This document shows positions 1 through 8,409 of a stretch of DNA of 64,000 nt, one piece after another; position 1 is the first letter of the stretch, and every line of letters starts with the position of its first letter. Position numbers and translations under genes: made by a program. The stretch comes from Forficula auricularia (lineage: Eukaryota > Arthropoda > Insecta > Dermaptera > Forficulidae): assembly GCA_024734495.1 (NCBI GenBank), contig JALMQS010000068.1, positions 1,396,075-1,460,074 on the forward strand, in the 5' to 3' direction. The notes beneath the pieces were generated by a model. That model saw only the letters and a list, made by a program, of their open reading frames with translations, had not been told where the DNA came from and ran no database searches.

Positions 1-2270
1 TCATTTCTATTATAATCATACAAACGGAAAAACACCAACGACATCAATATTAACATCCATTATGTTTAAAGAGTACACGTATAGGTCAAATTTAATATCA
101 AATTGCATTTTGATTGAAGTCATAAACTGAAAAAAAAACAATATCAATTTAAAAAATAAATTAATAAATGAAAAAAATTGTAATTTCTTTAGTCTTAGAG
201 AGATAAGATTGCTATATTCTTCATTGGTTAGCCTTCAGTAGATACAATTTTATTAAGGTGTATATCTTTTTGCAATTCAACATATTAATTTATGACGGTG
301 GAAGCTGTGAAGGTCCTCGAATTTATGTTTTGAGTAAAAACCTTGATTATATATATATATGTAGATTGTTTGTCTTAAAAAGGCGAGTTTCAATCATTCA
401 TCTTCTTCTTGATGTGCGATAGAGCAAAAAGAACTTGCCATAAATCGATTATCAAATGACGGAATCAACAAGAGACACTTGCCAACTTGGAGCTCACCTA
501 ACGATAGATAGATAAGCACTTGAAATAAAATAAAATAATAATAATAATACATTTTTAATCGATTTTCTTTTTTAATTCGATCTTTTTATCCAATTTTAAT
601 CGTAGTTATTTAATAAAACGTTATAAAGAAATATTCGTAATAAAAAAGGTTTTCTCTAGCGAGAAACGAATTTTCAATAGGTAATGTATTTTGAGCGATA
701 TATCATATTATTTTAATGAAATTTATTTTAATTTACATAATTCAATTCTGTATTAGAAATTCATCTCTTTTTAGTGACTAACTTTTTTACTGCATATCCT
801 TTATTACATACTTTTTTCATCATTTTTCAAAAACTGTTCAAAATTTGATTAAAATAACTTGAGTGCACATATTACTATAAGATCTGCATAAATAATCCCT
901 AAATATATCAGGGTGCTCCTTATTTTGGATATTTTCGAATATTTATGTGGACAGAGACTCATATGGTTCTAAATAAATAGAAAAAAATATCCCCTAAGTT
1001 TCAAGTCTCTATCTCAATTTTAACTTAGAGTTACACAGCGATTAAATCTCCCATCTTAAATAACATGGGGTTTTTGGCATTGAACAATCAATTTTTTATT
1101 CCGTCCAAAGTAATGGTTCAAAAAATTTGAAACTCTGTAGACTTTATCCTTATAATAGCAGCCATCCTTCAGAATTTTTACAGATTTTTAGCTACTACAA
1201 TTTTGGAGTTATATCTAGATAAAATACTGCTATATTTAAGGATTAGTAAGTTATACTAGTATACTCCAAAATTATAATAGCTCTAGGTGGTTTTCACCAA
1301 AACTTTTATTTTGATAAATTATTATAATATTATTATTTTTTAATTGAAGATTTGTAGGGTGAATATTTTTTTAAAAACACAAATTAATCAGCGTTGCATG
1401 TCATGAATGAATCTATATAATATAATTTATTAAAATTTGTTGATAAAAAATAGAGAGGGAATCATTTTATTTTATAATTCACACTTTACTATTTCGAGGT
1501 TTTTCAGTGAATGAAAATTATTAGGTATTATTATTATCATTATTTTACAGATCCAAAGCTCTCATATTTTTAAAACCGTTAAATTCTTTATTCATAAATT
1601 TTAAAAATACTAAAATGTACTTACCTACTAGAATAAACTACTCTAAAAAGATGATTTTAAAAATATTTACTTTTTACACAAAATCTTTTAATTAAAAATT
1701 TCATAATTAATACTTCAAAGGTTTAGCCAAAATATTAGTTACATACACTAACTCACTCACGCACAGATAATATATACAGAGACATTAAAATAAACTTGTC
1801 TCAGTAGACTGTGAGAGAGATCTGTATCAAAATCTCAATTTCGAATTTATTCTCAAAAATATAATTTCTATATTACTGAATTTTGAAACTTCGTATCGTT
1901 AATAAGTCATTTCCAAATATCGTCGGATATAGCTACCCGGGCAAAACAATTTTAATTGTAGCTCTAACTATTTTTATTCATTAATTATTAAATTTTCACA
2001 TTGTTTGCCAAGACAACTTTTGATATTGTGATAATCTAGAAAATTTAGAATTTTAAGATTTAATAAAAATTTTAAAAGCTACTTAACAAAAAACGGTATT
2101 GTCCATGAATATCCTACTTTCAACTTTATATAAAATATGATGCATCAAATTGAAATGTTAAAATTTCTCTAGCCATAATGATATTATTTCAAAACGAAAT
2201 ATTTTGATTACTGTCATAATAACTAAATTAAAAAATTAAAAATAATTTACATATTTATATCAAAAACGTA
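1..2270. other. AT-rich non-coding DNA, no gene seen
   Basis: I see no convincing coding sequence here: reading frames are short and stop-rich, with many A and T runs. The only structure I could pick out is the short hairpin at 1190-1282, listed separately. Confidence 0.6.
1190..1282. repeat. short inverted repeat (hairpin)
   Basis: The arm at 1190-1218 (agctactacaattttggag...) is matched in reverse complement by 1256-1282 (ctagta...ccaaaattataatagct), with about 37 bases between. It could be a decayed miniature inverted-repeat element. No coding content and no clear target duplication. Confidence 0.5.
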
Positions 2271-2272
2271 TA

Positions 2273-3485
2273 CCGGGTGAGTTTTATCTTGAGACAGTCT
2301 TATAACTCAAAAACAGTGCATTATATGAAAAAAAATTTGAAATAAAAGTTTATTTATATCAGGAGGGGGGAGGGGGCTAAACTACGCTATTGTTTGTCGA
2401 CCTAGAACAAGCTTTCAAGGGTATTTTGAGGTCAACTTCTGTTTTTTAAATGGAAACCTATATGTTTCTGTACAATTCTGAATCTACAAAAAAAACTAAA
2501 CAACTTTAATTAGAATTATTTTTTTATACGACATCAAATAATAAAAAATAATAAATCAATTAGATCTCAAAAAAATTATAATAATTATTTTTAACAATTA
2601 TTTAAATTAATTATCAAATAAAAATGATCAAATATTTAATTATTAAATAAATAATTTAAGAATAATTAATAATTTTTCGACACTGTTCTGAGACATTCCA
2701 GAGTGTATTTCAAGTCAGTTCTGGATGAATTCCAGTTCCAATTTCGTTATTTTAGTCTGTTTCAGTTTCTTCCTAGCCTTTTTATTTCTTGTTTTTTTTC
2801 TAAACAGATTTATAACAAGATGAAATGAAGCTTGGGAGGGTGTATTCCTATCAGGAAAACGCTTGGCATCCATTTCAATGGCAGCCCCATATCACTTCTT
2901 CCACATTCACCAAAAATTAAGACCATTTCAATTCTGTCTTCAACAAAAAATGCTCCATTTTTATTATAGTAATTCAATATAACTATCTACTGGACTTTTT
3001 TAAACTCAAGAATTTTAAATAGTTCTATTAAGTAGAAAATAATCTCTTAAATCTGAGTATAACAAAGTTTTAATATAATTATATACCCTTATTTTCATTG
3101 TTATGACTTTTCAATTTAATAATTATTTAATCATTATTATTTGATAATTAAGTTGAATGATTGTTAAAAATAATTATTAAGATTTTTTTAGATCTAATGG
3201 ATTCATATATTTTGTTTATTTGATGTCGTATAAAAAATAGTTCTTATGAAAGTTGTTCAGTTTTTTTTTTTTTTTGAAGATTAAGTAGAATTGATGAAAA
3301 ATATAGGGTTCCATTTAAAAAACAGAACTTCACCTTGAAATACCCATGAAGCTTGTTCTATGTCGACTAACAATAGCGTAGTTTAGTTTCCCCTCAATAT
3401 AAACAAACTTTCATTTGAAACTTTTTTCCAAATAATGTGCTGTTTTTGAGTTATAAGACTGTCTCAAGATAAAAAACTCACCCGA
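2273..3485. mobile_element. foldback DNA element with ~400-bp inverted repeats, TA-flanked
   Basis: The ends read CCGGGTGAGTTTTATCTTG and the reverse complement of TCGGGTGAGTTTTTTATC. Inverted homology continues inward for about 400 bases on each side (2273-2690 against 3090-3485), including the shared block ending in ACTCAAAAACAG. TA dinucleotides abut both ends (2271-2272, 3486-3487), as expected for Tc1/mariner-type insertion. The unique centre (about 2690-3090) has no intact transposase frame. I infer a non-autonomous, long-TIR Tc1/mariner-like element; the superfamily rests only on TA and the TIRs. Confidence 0.7.
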
Positions 3486-4247
3486 TATTATTTAAAATAA
3501 TAAAAAGATTTTTTTAATTGATTCATTAAATAAATTTGATTAAGATCATCGCAAAACAAGCAAGATAAGCAACTAAGCCAGAGCCCTCTGTTGTAGACCT
3601 GTCCCAACTAGGCGGAGTGCTATAATTTTTGACTTATATCTACAAGGTTCCCTTGTCCCTTCATTTCCATCATTCGAATCCATTTTTACTCTACACAAAT
3701 GTAATATTATCTCTTCTAAAAAAACTATATAATAGAAATAAAAGGTATAATTTAGAAATTGTGGTTAAATAACAGCACGAAAAGATAATATCTATTTATT
3801 TTACTCGCATTAGATTTTAAAAAGACAGCACAAATTACACGACTATAAATATATGTGTATATGTATAGGTATATAAATTGAAATATCGAAATAATTGAGT
3901 GCATTATATTAATTTATGTCTATTTATTTACTTTCTAGAGATTAAGAGCCGAGTCGCCCTATCACCCATCAAGATTTCACCCTGATGATAAGTAAGTAGA
4001 AAATAAAGTATTTATTATTTTTTCTATATTTATATAAATGGCATGTTACCAATAGAAAATCATTCAAATAACCCTCTTTTCTCTATAATTTTCTTGTATT
4101 TTTTTATCAACTCTTTCTTTAAAAAAAAAAACGATTTGAGTGTAGGTATTTAAATTTCTTCTCTTGGTAAAGGAACTAAGATGGATTTTGAAAAAAGTAA
4201 TAGTGTTATGGAAAATATAATTAGAAACTTCAAAACCATCAAAAATA
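3486..4247. other. non-coding spacer
   Basis: AT-rich sequence between two DNA transposons. A slightly GC-richer patch at about 3575-3670 has no reading frame of note. Nothing else seen. Confidence 0.5.
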
Positions 4248-4652
4248 CAGTGAAACCCCTCAGATCCGAACTAATTGGGGCTGTAACCTGTTCGGATTAG
4301 CCGAAAACAACTTCGACAATGGAAGTTAACTGATATAAGTGAAAGATTAAGTGATATTTTGTGTGTTTCTATTATTATTTCATTGTTTTTCCAATGTGAT
4401 TAACCTAATGAATTTCAATAACCTACTTTTAACGTTTTTCAATCTTGGATGACATAAGTATGTAGAAACATTTACACTTTGTTAGGTATGCTGTACTTCT
4501 TTGTTAATTTTTCAACTAATTATATAAAATAAAGTTATAATGTAGAATATATACATAATTATTTCATGACTAAATAAATAAATTTCTCTTTTTTGCGTTC
4601 GGATTTCCCGGGATTTCGGATTTCCGGGGTCTGGGTTTGAGGGGTTTCACGG
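4248..4652. mobile_element. pogo/Tigger-like MITE
   Basis: The left end is CAGTGAAACCCCTCAGATCC and the right end is the inverted form ...TGAGGGGTTTCACGG. A TA lies on each side (4246-4247, 4653-4654). CAGTGAAACC termini with TA target duplications are typical of pogo/Tigger-group Tc1/mariner elements. At 405 bp with no long frame it must be non-autonomous. The interior is AT-rich. Confidence 0.75.
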
Positions 4653-4794
4653 TATAACATAAACATCAACAGGAAATATCACTACTTATAAGTCCAAAAG
4701 TATTCTTCTAAAATGATATCCTTTTATTTTTAAAATACACTCAAAAGGAGAAAATATATTTTTCTTGAGCGGCAAAAATTTTCCCAACCACTAT

Positions 4795-4857
4795 TTAAAA
4801 ATAAAAGCGTGGGCGCATTTAATATAATTAAAGTAAGCGCCCATGTTTTTATTTTTA
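4795..4857. repeat. small palindrome with GCGCCCAY motif
   Basis: Left arm aaaataaaagcgtgggcgca and right arm (reverse complement) around taagcgcccatgtttttatt form a hairpin with a short AT loop. A related aagcgcccac string occurs at about 14088, so this may be the core of a very short dispersed repeat. Confidence 0.45.
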
Positions 4858-4984
4858 ATTATAGAAATGAGTATGGAAAATAAAATCTTATTCATGGGGG
4901 ATCACTTGGAAATGATTCAATTAACTCTCTCTTCATATGTATAATATATATTAATTTATTAATTTCGATTATTTAATCAACCCT

Positions 4985-5420
4985 TTTCTTAAGCAAACGT
5001 TTCGAAGGCGAGGCGCGTTGAATCAATATCGTTTGGCGTTAATAATGCTTTTAGTCGTACAAACAGAACAGGTCATTTGAAGTCGTGCTCAGAACGTTTA
5101 AGTGCCCCCCTTCTGCTCCACACCCGCATATATACAGGGCAAGGGACAAAGGTAAAACCAAGAGAATAAAGGAAGTCCTTCGGGGTGTTAGAATCTATGG
5201 CTTTTTAAAGCGAAACCACCCACATCCAAACAAACCCACTCACATGCGTATATAGAGAAAATAAAGCGAATAGGTGTCCATAGATTTTTTCGGAACCCCT
5301 GGAGCGCGTGGGCAGAGGGGGTCGGAGGGCAATTCATCTCTCTTTGGACCAGTTCGGGGGTTTTTACAAACGAACACAAGCGGTTTGCGAAACCAAACAA
5401 AACTACGACATAACAGGCAT
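4985..5420. other. GC-richer non-coding island (candidate regulatory element)
   Basis: This stretch is visibly richer in G+C and CpG than its surroundings. It has mixed-sequence words rather than A/T runs and no recognisable protein frame. The open frames across it overlap on both strands and look like by-products of composition. It could be a conserved enhancer or promoter element of a neighbouring gene. That is inference only; no motif assigns a function. Confidence 0.3.
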
Positions 5421-5550
5421 AAAGAGCACACAATAGGAAAAGAAAAATATTTTGATACTTTGAATTGCGAAAATCTTGTAAACATGAATTTTCCCTTTCT
5501 TTTTTTATGTTTAAATATGTACAATAGGTATAACTAATTTTTTTTATTTT

Positions 5551-5854
5551 AACTCTTAAAAAACATATAAAAAACATATCAAAAAATTGGTAGATCATTC
5601 GAATTCATCAGCCATCACTCTTTTGGACAACAGTTTAACTCTAAGGAGACTAAAAAATACCACATTTTGGACATGGAAGAACGTTCTGCCACATACAGCT
5701 GGACTAATAAATTTAATTGAGGGATCCTTCACTGGAAGAATAACCTCTCAATTGTGTGAATGGGATATAATTGTGTTGCGTGAATGTAGAAATTTTATAA
5801 ATTTTACTTATAGTCAAAATTTTATTGACTGATTGTAAAAATTCTCTTCAAACA

Positions 5855-5889
<35 letters not shown>

Positions 5890-5895
5890 TAAAAA
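5551..5895 (+). mobile_element. poly(A) retrocopy with 12-bp target-site duplication
   Basis: The 12-mer AACTCTTAAAAA occurs at 5551-5562 and again at 5884-5895. Between them a body of about 300 bp ends in AATAAA followed by about 27 A. That is the hallmark of a LINE-machinery insertion: a processed pseudogene or a 5'-truncated LINE. A frame of 81 codons (5587-5832, no stop until TGA) lies in the body, just upstream of the poly(A). I do not recognise the protein; it may be the tail of a source mRNA's coding region. Confidence 0.7.
5587..5832 (+). pseudogene. 81-codon frame inside the retrocopy, unrecognised
   Basis: The frame opens with MVDHSNSSAITLLDNSLTL and closes about 25 bases before the AATAAA/poly(A). 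It shows no transmembrane segment, zinc knuckle or reverse-transcriptase motif that I can recognise. Its position in a retroposed, poly(A)-tailed copy suggests the 3' end of an mRNA's coding sequence or of a LINE ORF. The start codon is arbitrary because the copy is probably 5'-truncated. Function unknown. Confidence 0.3.
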
Positions 5896-5954
5896 TGTAT
5901 AGGATTGCAATTTTAAAAATTATTTTATAATTCATGAGGAGTGTTCAAGGATTT

Positions 5955-5990
5955 TGGCCTCTGCTTGATGCAAATAAACGTATAAATAGT
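5955..5990 (+). repeat. fragment of the palindromic hammerhead family
   Basis: The string ctctgcttgatgcaaataaa followed by cgtata matches the arm of the palindromic elements at 7.4, 20.6 and 31.6 kb. Only this short piece is recognisable. Confidence 0.5.
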
Positions 5991-6143
5991 ATATGGGATT
6001 TGCGCTAAGTTTAAAGGAAAAATGATATTGCATCAATTTGATTTTATAATAATCATATAGAAAACTTAATTTTTGGTGATTTTTTCCATACAATTGATTC
6101 TATAGCTGAATGATTCGAATTAAATTAAATATATATATGGTAG

Positions 6144-6945
6144 CAGTGGCGGTTGGTGACTTTTCAACCAGGGGATGTTGTCCAAAAATAAATTCTTCAT
6201 TTTTTTGAAATTTTATTTTAATCTTCGCTTTTTTTTGCAAATTTCATCGATTACGGCATTATTTTCGTTATTTTTCAAATTTAACATTAGATTTTTCGCC
6301 CCAAACGGATAATCCTTTGTGTGAGTGAGGGTAGGAGTCAGAAATTCATTCTTGTGACTTAAACTCCACAGTCCCTGAGATGGAAATCGATCATCTTCCA
6401 CAATGAATCAGCCTGTCCTAAAAGAAAAGCTTAAATTTCTCCTAATTCTATTGCTATAAGCAAGCTGACTTGTATATAGTCTCTTAGTATTTCCGATCTT
6501 ATATATTGTGAGTTCTTAGAAATGGATTAGTCCAAAAATTCCCGAATCATCTTTATTTATTCCTTTTTTGTGTTATTACTATTTTAATAGTTCCTCATCG
6601 AGAACAATTTTTATTCGACTAAACTCGTTTGCCCTTATCTTTGACATGCTTGAACTTGAAGATATACTTACCAAGCAAGGACTTCAAACCTTCTATCGGC
6701 ACCCTTTTCGGAAAAATCATTCATTTTAATTGCCCTTTGAAACTATGCAACAATTTAATTTAATTTTGAGAACCAATATACTTTTCAAAACAAAAAATCT
6801 TTTTTATAGAAATATTTGAAATAACGGATAATAATTTGAAAATGTATCAAAGATCCTCCTGAAATTTTGAAGTCGATATTTATGAAAATACTCTAAATAT
6901 TTGAAATTTTAGTGATCCACAGCATCCATGGACCTCATGTCACTG
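6144..6945. mobile_element. hAT-like non-autonomous element, copy 1
   Basis: The left end is CAGTGGCGGTTGGTGAC; the right end in reverse complement is CAGTGACATGAGGTCCATGG. CAGTGGCG-type termini are common in hAT elements. The right two-thirds is matched, in the opposite orientation, by 23703-24240 (shared words such as ccatggatgctgtgga, ttatccgttatttcaaatat, tttggggcgaa). The flanking octamers (6136-6143, 6946-6953) match only partly, so the target duplication has decayed. A 62-codon minus frame (6213-6401) has no transposase signature. Confidence 0.6.
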
Positions 6946-7123
6946 TTATATAGGTATATATATTTTTTAAACGATAAGTCTGTTAAGCTGTAGAGCTGAA
7001 CAAAAAAAAAGCATAATTATCGTGATTGCAAAAATTCAAACTATCCTAAAGTGACATTTCTAACGCAACGAAACTATTTTTAATGTTTCGAATTACTTTA
7101 TTTTTGAAACGCTATCAATCTCA

Positions 7124-7335
7124 AGAGGCGCCGCTAATAGCATAGTGGCTAGAGCGATCGACTTCCGATCGCGGTGAGTCGGAATAAAATCCATTTTCAG
7201 TTAGAAAAAGGTTAACCTTTCAATTCAAGGCGCTTTAGCAAAATATAGGGTAAGGCAATGAGAAACCACCCCTTTGAATGATTTCCTGAAGGAAATTTTT
7301 ATTGAGATCGAATATACCACACGAAGAAGAATAAG
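7124..7335 (+). mobile_element. tRNA-derived SINE with (GAA)n-like tail
   Basis: TAGCATAGTGG at 7138-7148 fits the tRNA/pol III box A consensus. An anticodon-stem-like hairpin (gatcg...cgatc) follows, then a degraded box B (gagtcggaataaaatcc, 7176-7192). The body contains gggtaaggcaatgagaaacc, a block common in the tRNA-unrelated part of arthropod SINEs. It ends near cacacgaagaagaataag, a short GAA/AAG tail. Box B has lost its TTCGA core, so the copy is old and probably silent. Confidence 0.65.
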
Positions 7336-7372
7336 ATCAATCCTAAACAATTTTATTAAAAAGATGTTGTTT

Positions 7373-7702
7373 TCCCGAGAGTAGCAGAGTTGTTGATTCA
7401 TAAAGAGAATTCATTGAGGTTGTCCCCTGCTTGATACAGATAAACATATATACCTAGGTACATAAATCGTTTGTTATGGGGCTAGGCTTGTTTTAACGAC
7501 AAAACAATTTTTTTCTATATCTAATCAGGTAATGAACCCATGAGAAATAACAAATAAAATGTTTCTAATTAAAAGACTGATAATGAAACGAAACTATAAT
7601 CTCAATCAAATTATATATACGTATATGCACTTATGCATTTATATTTGGTATATATGTTTATTTGCATCAAGCAAAGGCAATCTCATTGATTTCTCTTTTT
7701 AA
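7373..7702. mobile_element. palindromic hammerhead-family element, variant I, degraded
   Basis: The left arm (cccgagagtagcagagttg, then a cctgcttgatacagataaac block) is answered by an inverted right arm (tgtttatttgcatcaagcaa, 7655-7675). Between them, on the plus strand, lies ctgataatgaaac-gaaac-tata-atc-tc (7576-7602). This keeps the 3' half of the hammerhead-like core but has lost stem II. No target duplication found. Confidence 0.6.
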
Positions 7703-7795
7703 ATTAATATTATTTTAAATATACTATAGGTATTATTGTTCCTTCTATATATAAGATAATAGCAGCCAAACAAGCAAAAAATAGATTTCTTTTGA

Positions 7796-7832
7796 GACGT
7801 TTCGGCTAGACTTTATTTTGTCATCTTTAATC
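7796..7832 (-). ncRNA. degenerate hammerhead-like motif, GAAACGTC type
   Basis: On the minus strand this reads TTAAAGA, a loop region with gac...gtc, then GCC-GAAAC-GTC-TC. It resembles a CTGAAGA...GAAACGTC hammerhead core with two substitutions in the CTGANGA box. The ACGT stem III would have no loop, as in minimal type-I ribozymes that work only as dimers. Probably a relic. Confidence 0.35.
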
Positions 7833-7868
7833 ACTTGACTCAATGAGATGTGTCCTGAGCTTAAAATA

Positions 7869-8153
7869 CTACAATACTTTAAATTGAAAGTTTTTTGCCG
7901 AGAGTAGCAGAATTTTTATATATTGAAGGAGACAATAAAAGAGTGTGTCTTGTGCTGGAATTATAAATTTTATTTATTTATAACGAGACTATAGTTTCGA
8001 GGGCTTTGCCCTCTTCATCAGTCTATTACAATGGATTCACAGGAATTAATTTATGAATGAAAGGTTAAAATCTTTCATGTTATAAATAAATAAAATGTAT
8101 AATTCCAGCAGAAGACACACTCTTTTATTGTCTCCTAATCTACAATACTTTAA
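7869..8153 (-). mobile_element. palindromic hammerhead-family element, variant II, with 14-bp TSD
   Basis: CTACAATACTTTAA stands at 7869-7882 and again at 8140-8153, so 7883-8139 is a mobile insertion. The left part (attgaaagttttttgccgag, then aggagacaataaaagagtg, then gctggaattataaattttat) is answered by its inverted copy at 8085-8136. The hammerhead-like core lies near the middle (7987-8021). The left end (ttgaaagttttttgccgag) recurs at other copies and is the element's true terminus; the right arm is truncated. There is no coding sequence. Target duplication length fits target-primed insertion, as for LINE- or Penelope-mediated transposition. Confidence 0.8.
7987..8021 (-). ncRNA. type-I hammerhead ribozyme-like core
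   Basis: On the minus strand: CTGATGA (8021-8015), one extra A (8014), a 6-bp stem II GAGGGC/GCCCTC with an AAA loop (8013-7999), GAAAC (7998-7994), TATA (7993-7990), and GTC (7989-7987) as predicted cleavage triplet. AC-TATA-GT gives a 2-bp stem III and is self-complementary, so a dimer could extend it. Stem I is weak: A-U and G-C next to the core, then mismatches. The inserted A and poor stem I are the reasons for doubt about self-cleavage. Confidence 0.6.
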
Positions 8154-8204
8154 TACCTATTTACTGTGTGTGGACATATCACCATGAATTATTGCAATTT
8201 TTAG

Positions 8205-8236
8205 GTGACTGAAGATGGCAAGAGTCGAAACGTCAC
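8205..8236 (+). ncRNA. hammerhead-like motif, CTGAAGA...GAAACGTC type
   Basis: CTGAAGA (8209-8215), an extra T, a 3-bp stem ggc/gtc, GAAAC (8227-8231) and GTC (8232-8234) follow in order. GTGAC (8205-8209) and GTCAC (8232-8236) can also pair directly, which competes with the ribozyme fold. It belongs to a second motif class also seen at 7796-7832 and about 54357. Confidence 0.4.
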
Positions 8237-8349
8237 AAGGAATGCATAGTTTATTGTTTGTTTGTTTTTTATGGGGAAATTTTTCTTTTTCTACTAAGTT
8301 TTTAATAAATATTTTTTAAGAAAAAGAGTTTAATTTAAGTAAATAATGT

Positions 8350-8400
8350 ATGGGCTTAACTGAGAGGTTGCCATACCGGGTCGATCCCAGGCGGATGCTC
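8350..8400 (+). repeat. possible SINE scrap with box B-like motif
   Basis: GGGTCGATCCC at about 8379-8389 differs by one base from the pol III box B consensus, and gagaggttgccataccgg precedes it. No box A or tail is visible. Weak. Confidence 0.25.
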
Positions 8401-8409
8401 AATGGTTAT

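Noticed and set aside
5188..5598. 136-codon minus frame
   Set aside because: Overlaps another minus and a plus frame in a GC-richer patch, crosses into the retrocopy's target duplication, and has no domain; treated as chance.
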